A stretch of DNA of 64,000 nt, taken from contig JACKHB010000002.1 of the NCBI GenBank assembly GCA_020639195.1, forward strand, positions 1-64,000, in the 5' to 3' direction. This document shows, one piece after another, positions 25,243 through 34,657 of the stretch. A model generated the notes under the pieces. It worked only from the letters and a program-made list of their open reading frames with translations. It made no database searches and was not told the DNA's origin. The stretch is from Phycisphaeraceae bacterium. GTDB lineage: Bacteria > Planctomycetota > Phycisphaerae > Phycisphaerales > UBA1924. The stretch's first letter is position 1; each line of letters begins with the position of its first letter. Made by a program: the position numbers and the translations under genes.

Positions 25243-26136
25243 CTACCAGTCGTGGGTCTTCTCGTATCCCAGACGGACGAGCATGTCGCCCGCCGATTCC
25301 TTGACGATCTGCCGAAACCTCTGGCCGACCTCGCCCTGCGCATAGGTCTTCCAGTCACCCATCTCGCCCTTGCGGTCCTTCGCGCCGTGGTCGTCGCGGT
25401 TGAGCCCCGGCGTGGTCTCTCTGCCAGCCTCCAGCGGGAGCGCATCGGCGGGATCGAGCTCGAGAAAACGGTAGATGCGGGCGCGCTCGGCATCGGGGGT
25501 GCGCCACAAGTCCTCGTAGCGGACGAGGATCGCCGTGCCGGCGTGGACGCCGGTGCGAAACTCTTCGATCGCCTGGAGGTCGTGCGTGCAGCGCCGAACC
25601 CAGCGCTCGGCGGTGAAGCGAACCCACTGCTCATCGGCGAAGAGTCGCTCGGGGTGGTTCTTGAAGTGGTCCGGGTCGGCGCGCAGCGCCTCGATGTCCT
25701 CTCCGAGCCGTTTCTGCCAACGCGGCGCCTGGATCTCGATGCCCTGGGTCCGCATCTGGTGGATGGTGAAGCTCACCATCACGTCCCGCCCGTCGCGGAC
25801 CATCAGCACGTGCGGCGTGCCCGGGATAAGGGCCCGCAATGGGCGGGGCGTTCGGTCCCCGATCCACTCCGCCTCGGGCTTGCGGTCGGCCAAGGCGAGC
25901 ATGACCTTGCGGACCATGTCGCAGAAGCCCTGCTCAGCCACGGACTTGAGTGGCTCCTTCGATGTCAGATGCCACGGGCGGGTCGTGAAGGTGTCGAAGG
26001 CCTTGCGGACGACCTCGAAGTGGAACTCGCCGCGGCAGTTGATGCCGGGGTGGAGATCCAGCACGCGCTGGAGCCACGTGGTTCCGCTGCGGGCGTGCCC
26101 GCATACAAAGAAGAGCTTGTAGTCGCGCGTGGTCAT
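25243..26136 (-). CDS. Sulfotransferase family protein
   Basis: A 297-residue cytosolic-type sulfotransferase. The 5'-phosphosulfate loop is FFVCGHARSGTTWLQRVLD near the N-terminus, and the 3'-phosphate site is MVRDGRDVMVSFTIHQM. A later YEDLWRTPDAERARIYRFLEL matches the family's dimer/PAPS region. Acceptor unknown; planctomycetes handle many sulfated polysaccharides. It starts seven bases after groES with no clear ribosome binding site of its own, so it is probably translated by coupling, and it lies inside the chaperonin group (groEL2-groES-sulfotransferase-groEL1), an unusual setting. Confidence 0.88.
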   Translation of the reverse strand: MTTRDYKLFFVCGHARSGTTWLQRVLDLHPGINCRGEFHFEVVRKAFDTFTTRPWHLTSKEPLKSVAEQGFCDMVRKVMLALADRKPEAEWIGDRTPRPLRALIPGTPHVLMVRDGRDVMVSFTIHQMRTQGIEIQAPRWQKRLGEDIEALRADPDHFKNHPERLFADEQWVRFTAERWVRRCTHDLQAIEEFRTGVHAGTAILVRYEDLWRTPDAERARIYRFLELDPADALPLEAGRETTPGLNRDDHGAKDRKGEMGDWKTYAQGEVGQRFRQIVKESAGDMLVRLGYEKTHDW

Positions 26137-26143
26137 CGCGGGA

Positions 26144-26434
26144 TCAGGCGTTCACGATCCCGAGCAGCTCGCTCTCGCGCAAGATCAGGTGCTTGTCGCC
26201 CTTGATCTCGACCTCGGTGCCCGCGTATTTGCCGAAGACGACCGTGTCGCCCTTCTTAACGGACATGTCGGCGCGCTTGCCGTTGTCGAGGCGCTTGCCG
26301 GGACCGGTGGAGACGACCTTGCCCTGCATGGGCTTCTCCTTGGCGGTCTCGGGGAGGTAGATGCCCGAGGCGGTCTTGCTCTCGGCCTCGATGGGCTTGA
26401 CCAGAACGCGATCTTCCAGGGGTTTGACGGCCAT
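26144..26434 (-). CDS. groES: Co-chaperonin GroES
   Basis: A 96-residue co-chaperonin forming the heptameric lid of GroEL. Motifs: KPLEDRVLVKPIEAE, the mobile loop SKTASGIYLPETAKEKP, GKVVSTGPG, VKKGDTVVFGKYAGTEVEI and the closing LILRESELLGIV. ATG at 26434 has AAGGAG upstream. It is the only groES in the window and lies between the two groEL genes, 97 bases after groEL2, so it may serve both. Confidence 0.96.
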   Translation of the reverse strand: MAVKPLEDRVLVKPIEAESKTASGIYLPETAKEKPMQGKVVSTGPGKRLDNGKRADMSVKKGDTVVFGKYAGTEVEIKGDKHLILRESELLGIVNA

Positions 26435-26531
26435 CGAATCGATCTCCTTGATTGGTCCTTGGCGCGTCCCGATGGACGCGGAGGTTCGTGAAAATCCGGA
26501 CGAGCTAGAACGCGGAGTTTGGAAAAGGCGC

Positions 26532-28286
<1,755 letters not shown>

Positions 28287-28590
28287 GGCGTCGATGCTCC
28301 ATCAGGGAATTGACAGGCTCAGCGGACCCGGCGGCAATCGCGCGGGCTCGCGTGCCCGAGGAGTAGGCAAGCCCGGTGCCAGTCCTCGGAGCCCTTGGGA
28401 TGGGGTGCGGCGGACGGCCTTGGGCTGGTGGGGATCCCCTCGAACCTGACATTCCGGGCCAGCAACGAAGCCACGACCTGCCGTTGTGGCAGACAGATTC
28501 GATTCGGGAGCCGTGCGATCTGACCGGGAGTCGGCGAAGACATCCCGGCCAGACGAGACGCTATCATGCCGTCCCCATCTGGAAGATCGG
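28287..28590. other. Divergent intergenic region between groEL2 and nuoA
   Basis: These 304 bases hold no credible gene. They must contain the start signals of two divergent units. TTGACA occurs at 28310-28315 on the plus strand without a good -10 partner, and TATCAT at 28562-28567 could be the -10 of nuoA. No CIRCE-type inverted repeat and no hairpin terminator is visible. Confidence 0.4.
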
Positions 28591-28992
28591 ATGCCCGCCC
28601 AGCTTCTTGCAAACGTCGATCTCTCGCTCTATCTGCCTTTGGGAGTCATCGTCCTGATGGCGATCACGTTTGGCGTCGCCAACATGGTGCTGACCAAGTT
28701 GATCGGGCCGTCGCGGCGGGGGGTGCAGAAGGGCCTGACCTACGAATCGGGCATGAACCCGCTGGGCACCGCCCGCAAGCGGTTCAACGTGCGGTTCTAC
28801 CTGATCGCCATGGTCTTCCTCGTGTTTGATGTGGAAATCGTGTTCCTGTATCCGTGGGCCGCGACGTTCGGGAATTTGGCGCCGAACGACCCGGACCGGG
28901 TGGTGTGGCTCTTCCGGATCCTGTTCTTCCTCCTGACAACGGTTGTGGCGTACGTGTACGGATTCAGGAAGGGCGTGTTCCGGTTCGATTGA
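28591..28992 (+). CDS. nuoA: NADH-quinone oxidoreductase subunit A
   Basis: A 133-residue membrane subunit of complex I. Three membrane helices are visible (LPLGVIVLMAITFGVANMVL, YLIAMVFLVFDVEIVFLYPWA, LFRILFFLLTTVVAYVYGF). The conserved loop KGLTYESGMNPLGTARKRFNVRFY lies between the first two, and the acidic DVEIVFLYPWA is the quinone-channel signature. ATG at 28591 with GGAAG upstream. It stands alone: no nuoB or other subunit follows, so the rest of complex I is encoded elsewhere. Confidence 0.95.
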   Translation: MPAQLLANVDLSLYLPLGVIVLMAITFGVANMVLTKLIGPSRRGVQKGLTYESGMNPLGTARKRFNVRFYLIAMVFLVFDVEIVFLYPWAATFGNLAPNDPDRVVWLFRILFFLLTTVVAYVYGFRKGVFRFD

Positions 28993-29198
28993 GGCCGAGC
29001 GCGATTTGAGTCCCATAAGTCATTGACTCTTCCGGCAGACTGGCTCCAATCCCGAGAACGAGGGCCGCGCATCTGGCGCTCCCGGCCGAACCGGAGCCAT
29101 CACAAGGGGTTGCGCGGCAATCCGGCGTGTCGGGGACGACTTCGAATCTGCCATCGACGATGCCCTGCCTGTGGTCAGACCCGGGAGGGAGTGCTGGC

Positions 29199-30005
29199 AT
29201 GAGTGAGACGGGGTGCGCACCGCCCGGCGGCGCCTGGGGGCCTGACTCCGACGTGCGTCGGGACGTTCTGGCGGTTCTGGACGCTGACGGGATCTCGCCG
29301 GTGTTCCAGCCGATCTGGAATCTGCGGGCCGGGCGGATCGCCGCATTTGAAGCGCTCAGCCGCGTTCGAGTCGGAGAGTTTGGTGACGTTGGCGCGTTCT
29401 TCGCGGCGGCGTCGCTGGCGGGGCTTGAGCGTGAGACGGCCGAATTGAGCGGACGCAAGGCGATCCGCGGCGCGAGCGGGCTGCCCCCGCCCCTGTCCCT
29501 ATTCGTCAATTTCTCTCCCGACGTCGTTGCCGACCCCCGGTTCCCGGAGGAATTGGCAGAGGCGGTCGAGGGGTCGGGCGGGATCGGATTGGATCGTGTT
29601 GTCGTCGAGATCACGGAACGTCCTGGCCGTGAGGACGTCAGTCAATTGTCCCGACGGGTTCGAACTCTTAAGAAACTTGGATTTGGCGTGGCGCTGGATG
29701 ACGTTGGCGCGGGCGCGAGCGGCTTGGATCGGATCATGGCTCTCGAGCCCGATTGGCTCAAGCTGGATCGGTCTCTCGTGCGGGGCGTGCACGAGCATCG
29801 AACGCGACGGCACCTTGTGCGCTCCCTGGCGCACTTCGCCGATTTGGGCGGCATCGGGCTTGTCGCCGAGGGCGTCGAGGAGGACACCGAGCTTCGGGCA
29901 TTGATGGATATCGGGGTGCGGCATGCGCAGGGATTCCTGCTGGGCCATCCTGACGAGTGCTGGCGAAACTCCATGCGCGCCCAATCGAGCCGGCTGGCGG
30001 CGTGA
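29199..30005 (+). CDS. EAL-domain cyclic-di-GMP phosphodiesterase
   Basis: A 268-residue protein with a single EAL domain and no GGDEF. The ATG at 29199 is preceded by GGGAGGGAG. Catalytic positions are present: PVFQPIWNL and FEALSR (the EAL signature), NFSPDVV (Asn), VVVEITER (Glu), ALDDVGAGASGLDRI (Asp-Asp), DWLKLDRSL (Lys), VAEGVEEDTELRAL (Glu) and HAQGFLLGHP (Gln). It should therefore be an active phosphodiesterase degrading cyclic di-GMP. No sensor or membrane domain is fused. It may oppose signalling read by the PilZ protein at 9543. Confidence 0.92.
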   Translation: MSETGCAPPGGAWGPDSDVRRDVLAVLDADGISPVFQPIWNLRAGRIAAFEALSRVRVGEFGDVGAFFAAASLAGLERETAELSGRKAIRGASGLPPPLSLFVNFSPDVVADPRFPEELAEAVEGSGGIGLDRVVVEITERPGREDVSQLSRRVRTLKKLGFGVALDDVGAGASGLDRIMALEPDWLKLDRSLVRGVHEHRTRRHLVRSLAHFADLGGIGLVAEGVEEDTELRALMDIGVRHAQGFLLGHPDECWRNSMRAQSSRLAA

Positions 30006-30033
30006 GCGTCGCGCCCGCTCCTACCCTCTGGAT

Positions 30034-30519
30034 GTGACGGGTTCGGCATCTCACGTCCAAGCCGCGGTCGCGCTTCGTCCGGTGCGGATTGCCGGCGCAT
30101 CGCTCGGGTCACGATTGATGTGCGCCCTGGCGGCCATCGGCCTTCTGACGCTGCTTGTCGTGAGCGCGTCGTTGAAGCCCGACGAGGCCGGCTATGGAAC
30201 CCATACGCAACTGGGACTGCCGCCGTGTCCCGGGATTCTCTCGAGTGGGAGGCCGTGTGCCACGTGCGGCATGACGACGGCGTTCGCGTACGCCGCGCAC
30301 GGGCAGTTCGTGGCGTCCTTCCGCGCTCAGCCATTTGGCGCCTTGATGGCGGTCGGGTCGGCCTGCACCATCTGGGTTTTGCTCCACGTCGCGGCCACCG
30401 GGTCACGCCTTGGCAGCGTGACTAGCCGCCTCCTGGCAGCCCGTTTCATGTGGCTCGCGATCGGGCTCGCGTTGGCGGCCTGGGGGTATAAGCTGTGGGT
30501 CACGCCCGTGGGGGGATAG
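30034..30519 (+). CDS. DUF2752 membrane protein
   Basis: About 161 residues from a GTG at 30034; an in-frame ATG at 30118 is an alternative start. It has the DUF2752 signature: a first membrane helix (LMCALAAIGLLTLLVVS), then LGLPPCPGILSSGRPCATCGMTTAFAYAAHGQ with the CPxxxxxG-PC-x-x-CG cysteine arrangement, FRAQPFGALMAVG, and two further helices. Function is unknown in the family. It starts 28 bases after the EAL gene and 15 bases before the lipoprotein gene, on the same strand. Confidence 0.85.
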   Translation: MTGSASHVQAAVALRPVRIAGASLGSRLMCALAAIGLLTLLVVSASLKPDEAGYGTHTQLGLPPCPGILSSGRPCATCGMTTAFAYAAHGQFVASFRAQPFGALMAVGSACTIWVLLHVAATGSRLGSVTSRLLAARFMWLAIGLALAAWGYKLWVTPVGG

Positions 30520-30534
30520 ATCGCGAGGGCCGCC

Positions 30535-31200
30535 ATGAGGCGACTGACACGATTGGTGGTGGGCGGAGGGCTCATGGCCGCCGGTGCATGTCTGGCCGGC
30601 TGTGTCATTCCCGCCATGTACGCGATGGCCGCCCGGACCTACGAGGAAAACACACCCAGGAAGGTGTCGGGTGAGTACGACGGTCTGGCGGAACGTTCCT
30701 TTGCCGTGGTTGTCACGTCCGAACGCTCTCTCCAGCTCGAATTCCCGTCGCTGGTTCCGGAGGTCTCTGCGCGCGTCAGTCAGCTCATCGCGGAAGGGGG
30801 CACGGCGAGCGGATACGTTCCGGCTGAAGAAGTGCTCCGCTATCAGACGCAGAACCCGTCGTGGTTTGCGATGACACGAGCCGACCTGGCGCAGGCTCTG
30901 GGAGGCGTGGAGCGACTGGTGCTGATCGAGATCAGCGACTTTCGGCTTCGCGAGCCGGGCAACCGGCACTTGTGGGAAGGAGTGGCGAGCGGGCGAGTCG
31001 CGGTCATCGAGGCCGATGGGCCGCTCAGCGAAGAGTACGCGTTCGAGCGGGTCGTTCGCGTCGGGTTCCCGGACAAGTCCGGATACGGGCCGGACGACTT
31101 TGGTCCCTCGCTCGTCGCGTCGGTGCTCGCACAGCGATTCTCGAATCGAGCGGGATGGCTGTTCTTCAATCATGAGGAGCCGCCGGGAACCGAATACTGA
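30535..31200 (+). CDS. Lipoprotein, function unknown
   Basis: A 221-residue lipoprotein with lipobox LAGC (Cys 23) after a hydrophobic signal. The mature part has an AVVVTSERSLQLEFPSLVPEVSARVSQLIAEGG segment, then helical ADLAQALGGVERLVLIEISDFRLREPG, and ends with FERVVRVGFPDKSGYGPDDFGPSLVASVLAQRFSNRAGWLFFNHEE. The alternation of a nucleotide-free alpha/beta fold and terminal LF(F/Y)xHE is shared with the next gene, so the two are probably distant paralogues. The stop overlaps the next ATG by one base (TGATG at 31198-31202). Confidence 0.82.
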   Translation: MRRLTRLVVGGGLMAAGACLAGCVIPAMYAMAARTYEENTPRKVSGEYDGLAERSFAVVVTSERSLQLEFPSLVPEVSARVSQLIAEGGTASGYVPAEEVLRYQTQNPSWFAMTRADLAQALGGVERLVLIEISDFRLREPGNRHLWEGVASGRVAVIEADGPLSEEYAFERVVRVGFPDKSGYGPDDFGPSLVASVLAQRFSNRAGWLFFNHEEPPGTEY

Positions 31201-31853
31201 TGGTCCCGTCGAGGTCGTGGTTGAGGCTCGGGTTTGCTGCCGCGTTGGCGACCCTGTTGGTCTGCGCGGGCTGCAACATCGCGGCTCCGGCGTACCTGTT
31301 GATTCACGGACCGCCCAGAACCGAACCCGTGTTCGAGTTGGATGAATCTCGCTCGGTCGTGGTGTTCGTCGACGACCGCAAGAAGGTCGTTTCCCGCAAG
31401 AACCTGATCCGCGCGATCAGTGACTCGGCGGAGAAGGCGCTTCTCGACAAAGGAGCGACGGGCCCGCTGATCTCTTCGGCGGGAGCCCGGCTCGCGGCGG
31501 AACAGGGCGCGAGGCCCCTGTCGATCGCGGAGATCGGTCAGGCTGTCGGAGCGGATCTCGTGATCTACGTGTTCATCGACACCTTCACGCTCTCGCCCGA
31601 CGGACAGACGTTCTCGCCCACGACGGCGACCCACGTGAAGATCATTGAGTCCGCGACGGCGAAGCGGATCTGGCCGGAGCAAGCCGACGGGTACCCTCGA
31701 ACGCTGACCATGCCGACCCAGCAGGGTACCGTGCCGACGACGTCCGTTGATGTACTCCGCGCTCAAGAAGCGCTGGCCGCCTGGACGGGAATGGGCGTGG
31801 CCCAATTGTTCTATTCCCACGAACGCACGACCGATGCCGGATTGGGGCACTGA
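31200..31853 (+). CDS. Lipoprotein, likely paralogue of the preceding one
   Basis: A 217-residue lipoprotein with lipobox CAGC. The mature domain shows SVVVFVDDRKKVVSRKNLIRAISDSAEKALLDKG, then IAEIGQAVGADLVIYVFIDTFTLSPDG, KIIESATAKRIWPEQ and a final LFYSHERTTD that echoes LFFNHEE in the preceding lipoprotein. The same order of pieces in both suggests tandem duplication followed by divergence. It is translationally coupled to the upstream gene and its last 20 bases overlap the start proposed for the glycosyltransferase. Confidence 0.82.
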   Translation: MVPSRSWLRLGFAAALATLLVCAGCNIAAPAYLLIHGPPRTEPVFELDESRSVVVFVDDRKKVVSRKNLIRAISDSAEKALLDKGATGPLISSAGARLAAEQGARPLSIAEIGQAVGADLVIYVFIDTFTLSPDGQTFSPTTATHVKIIESATAKRIWPEQADGYPRTLTMPTQQGTVPTTSVDVLRAQEALAAWTGMGVAQLFYSHERTTDAGLGH

Positions 31854-32994
31854 CATCGGTGGACCGGGGTCGGCGGATGTGCTTCCATCCGACGTGCGAA
31901 TCCTGCACGTCATTGATCCATGGACGGACGTCGATGGCGGCCCACCCTGTTCAGGTGGCGGGATTCTCGCGTGTCGATCGGTGATGGCTGCCATGCCCGG
32001 CGCGGCTCATTCCTTGCTGCTGGTCGGCGGCGACGCACTCGAGAAACAGGCCGAAGAAGGGGGCCTTCGCTGTGTCGACCGGGTCCCCTGGAGCGGGGCC
32101 TGTCATGCCATGGGACGGCCAATCGCTCGCCTGCTGGCCGCGAGGGGAGTTCCGGATCTGGTCTTCGCCTGGGGGGAATGCGGTGCTCGCTCGATGCGAA
32201 CCCCGCTGAGAGGTCGAGCCCCCATCGTTCGGATCGACCTTGGGACGCGCGCGAAGAGGCGCTGGCGCCGGAGGGTGAGGTTTGCCGATGCCGGCGAAGC
32301 GCCGGGCGGTGCGGATTGGTTGGAGGCCCCCTCGTTTGCACCATTGCCGAGCGAGGCAGGCCTGCTCGCATCCCGCTCGAGACTCCGGGGCGCGCTGGAC
32401 TTTGACGACGAGCGGCTCGTCATCCTGCTGCTCGATCCATGCCCGGACTCCCGGACCGCGACGAGATTCGTGTTCCTGACGACGATGATGTGGGCGGTCG
32501 GCCTTCGCGTTGCGGGCCTGATGGTTCGAGGGCCGCAGGCGGTGTCGCGCGCCAGGCTGCTTCATCGCCGAAGCGGGGCGCGGGCGCCGATCGCCCTTAT
32601 CGACGCTCCGCTGTCCGCGCTGGTGCCCGCGAGCGATGTCGGCGTCGTGATGGCCGGCGCGGGAGCTCGTGCCGGCCTGGGCGCCATCGCCATGCTCGTG
32701 GCCCACGCGCACTCGTGCGGGGTCCCCGTGGTTTCCCCTCCCCGGCGATCGCACGCAGACTGGTATGGGCCCGGCCTGGCGGCACGCTGCGTGACCGCTT
32801 CGGAGCATCTCCGGGACTTTGGAGGGCCCCTCCGAGCGCTGCTCACCGATCGAGATCTTCGCGAGACCGTCGCGGGTCGTGGACGGGAACACGCGCGGTC
32901 CCTCTTTGAACAAGGAAGCCGCGTGTGTGCCGGGCGAGCCTCGGAGTGGCTTGGGGAATCCATCGCGAAACGGCGATCCGACTCCGGACAGTGA
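31834..32994 (+). CDS. GT-B-type glycosyltransferase-like protein
   Basis: Up to 386 residues. The start is uncertain: ATG at 31834 overlaps the previous gene, and a GTG at 31879 is equally possible. The N-terminal half begins with the Rossmann strand VRILHVIDPWTDVDGGPP and a Gly-rich loop typical of family 4 glycosyltransferases. The C-terminal half has LVILLLDPCPDSRTATRF, a strand GLRVAGLMVRG, then AMLVAHAHSCGVPVVSPP and the closing LRALLTDRDLRETVAGRGREHARSLF, typical of the nucleotide-sugar lobe. The usual EPFGxxxxEAM-type Glu motif is not evident, so activity is uncertain. Confidence 0.65.
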   Translation: MPDWGTDIGGPGSADVLPSDVRILHVIDPWTDVDGGPPCSGGGILACRSVMAAMPGAAHSLLLVGGDALEKQAEEGGLRCVDRVPWSGACHAMGRPIARLLAARGVPDLVFAWGECGARSMRTPLRGRAPIVRIDLGTRAKRRWRRRVRFADAGEAPGGADWLEAPSFAPLPSEAGLLASRSRLRGALDFDDERLVILLLDPCPDSRTATRFVFLTTMMWAVGLRVAGLMVRGPQAVSRARLLHRRSGARAPIALIDAPLSALVPASDVGVVMAGAGARAGLGAIAMLVAHAHSCGVPVVSPPRRSHADWYGPGLAARCVTASEHLRDFGGPLRALLTDRDLRETVAGRGREHARSLFEQGSRVCAGRASEWLGESIAKRRSDSGQ

Positions 32995-33073
32995 TTGTGA
33001 GTACGGTGGACTCCACTTCCGTCGCCTCGTTCATCGATGGGTAGACAGTCGGGCTTATGCCTGGGGAGCCACG

Positions 33074-33334
33074 ATGCCGATCGCCAGCCGTTTGCTCGGG
33101 AGCCTCCAGGTGGCCATCGGGAGTGTCGTGGTCGCGCTCGGAGGGGTGGTCGCGATCGGCTCCGCCTCCCGAATGGCCTCGGATCGGTCGGCGGAGACTC
33201 CGCGGAGCGGCGCAGAGCCGCGAGCGTCCCGATGGCCAGCACTCGTTGGCGGAGTGGGTGCTGTCGGTGCGGGTTTGATCGTGGTGGTGATGGGTGCGGT
33301 CCGCCTCAATCGGTCGGGTCGGAGCGCAACCTGA
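33074..33334 (+). CDS. Small membrane protein
   Basis: An 86-residue protein starting at ATG 33074 with GGGGAG ten bases upstream. Two hydrophobic helices (LLGSLQVAIGSVVVALGGVVAIG and LVGGVGAVGAGLIVVVMGAV) flank a charged loop. I cannot assign a family. It is convergent with sucB, whose stop lies 15 bases away. Confidence 0.55.
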   Translation: MPIASRLLGSLQVAIGSVVVALGGVVAIGSASRMASDRSAETPRSGAEPRASRWPALVGGVGAVGAGLIVVVMGAVRLNRSGRSAT

Positions 33335-33349
33335 GCGGGGTGCCGAACG

Positions 33350-34639
33350 TCAGACGCCGATCGCGAGTCGTGCCGGATCCTCGATGCATTCCTTGATGTC
33401 GCGCAGGAATGTGACGGCCTCGGCGCCGTCCACCACCCGATGGTCGTAGGACAGCGCGAGATACATCATGGGGCGCAGGACGATCTCACCCTTGCGCTGT
33501 GGGTGTTCGACGGCTCGATTCTTGATGGCGTGCATGCCCAGGATGGCCGACTGGGGCGGGTTCAGGATGGGCGTGCTCATGAGGCTGCCAAAGACGCCGC
33601 CGTTGGTAATCGTAAACGTGCCGCCTGTGATCTCGTCGATGCCGAGCTTGCCGTCGCGCGCGCGGGACGCAAAGTCGCGAATCTGCCGCTCGACCTCGGC
33701 GAACGAGAGCCTCTCGGCGCTTCGGATGACGGGCACGACGAGCCCTCTGTCTGTGCTGACCGCCACCGCGACGTCGCAGTAGTCGTGGTGCTCGATGGCT
33801 GGTTTGCCCTCGTCTTCCACGATGAAGGAATTGACCTTCGAAGAGGACTTGAGCGCGCTCACCGCGGCGGCCACGAAGAACGACATGAATCCCAGGCCGA
33901 CGCCGTGCCGCTTCTCGAATGCCTCCTTGTGCCTGGCGCGGAGTTCCATGACCGCCGTCATGTCGCACTCGTTGAAGGTCGTGAGCATCGCCGCGGTGTG
34001 CTGGGCCTCGACCAGACGAGATGCGATGCGCTGGCGAAGCGGCGTCATCCGCTCGCGTCGAGTGGATCGAGCGTGGGCAGCGGGCGTCGAGCTTGCCGGG
34101 GCTTGAGCCGCCTGGCCGGGGTGAGACTGCAGGAACGCAAGCACATCCTGTTCCCGTACCCGATGGCCTGCGCCGGTCGGCGTCACGCTCGCGAGGTCTA
34201 CTCCGAACTGCAGGGCCATCTTCTCGGCCAGGGGCGTGGCGCGGAGGTCTCCGTTGGCCGCGTGCGCGGCGGGAGGGTGCGTTGTCGCCTTACGTGCCCG
34301 CTCTGCGGGCTGGGCCTGCTGATTCGGTCCGGCGGACGCGCTCTTGGCGGCTGCGGGCTTGGGAGACTCGCCGGCTCCAGCGCCAACCCCGGCCGGCCTT
34401 GCCGCGGTCTCATCGACCCTGCCGACAACGGATCCGACCTTGACGGTGTCTCCCACCTTGGCGTCGGGATGGAGTGCCCCGGACTCCGGTGCCCGGATCT
34501 CGACAGTGATCTTGTCCGTCTCGAGTTCCATGACCACATCGTCGCGCTCGACCCAATCGCCCGACTGACTGAGCCACTGCGCAACGACCCCCTCCGTGAT
34601 GGACTCGCCGACGCTTGGAATCACGATGTCGATGGGCAT
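33350..34639 (-). CDS. sucB: Dihydrolipoyllysine succinyltransferase, E2 of 2-oxoglutarate dehydrogenase
   Basis: A 429-residue E2 enzyme of the TCA cycle that carries succinyl groups to CoA. The lipoyl domain (residues 1-80) has the lipoylated lysine in ELETDKITVEI. A Pro/Ala linker follows, then the peripheral-subunit-binding domain (LRATPLAEKMALQFGVDLASVTPTG), a second linker and the catalytic domain beginning RRERMTPLRQRIASRLVEAQ. The active site DHRVVDGAEA is near the C-terminus, as usual. It follows sucA by 18 bases in a two-gene unit; no lpd (E3) is present here. Confidence 0.96.
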   Translation of the reverse strand: MPIDIVIPSVGESITEGVVAQWLSQSGDWVERDDVVMELETDKITVEIRAPESGALHPDAKVGDTVKVGSVVGRVDETAARPAGVGAGAGESPKPAAAKSASAGPNQQAQPAERARKATTHPPAAHAANGDLRATPLAEKMALQFGVDLASVTPTGAGHRVREQDVLAFLQSHPGQAAQAPASSTPAAHARSTRRERMTPLRQRIASRLVEAQHTAAMLTTFNECDMTAVMELRARHKEAFEKRHGVGLGFMSFFVAAAVSALKSSSKVNSFIVEDEGKPAIEHHDYCDVAVAVSTDRGLVVPVIRSAERLSFAEVERQIRDFASRARDGKLGIDEITGGTFTITNGGVFGSLMSTPILNPPQSAILGMHAIKNRAVEHPQRKGEIVLRPMMYLALSYDHRVVDGAEAVTFLRDIKECIEDPARLAIGV

Positions 34640-34657
34640 GGATTCTCCAGCGAATGT

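Noticed and set aside
28287..28590. CIRCE heat-shock operator upstream of groEL2
   Set aside because: No TTAGCACTC-N9-GAGTGCTAA-like inverted repeat is present here or upstream of groES, groEL1 or dnaJ.
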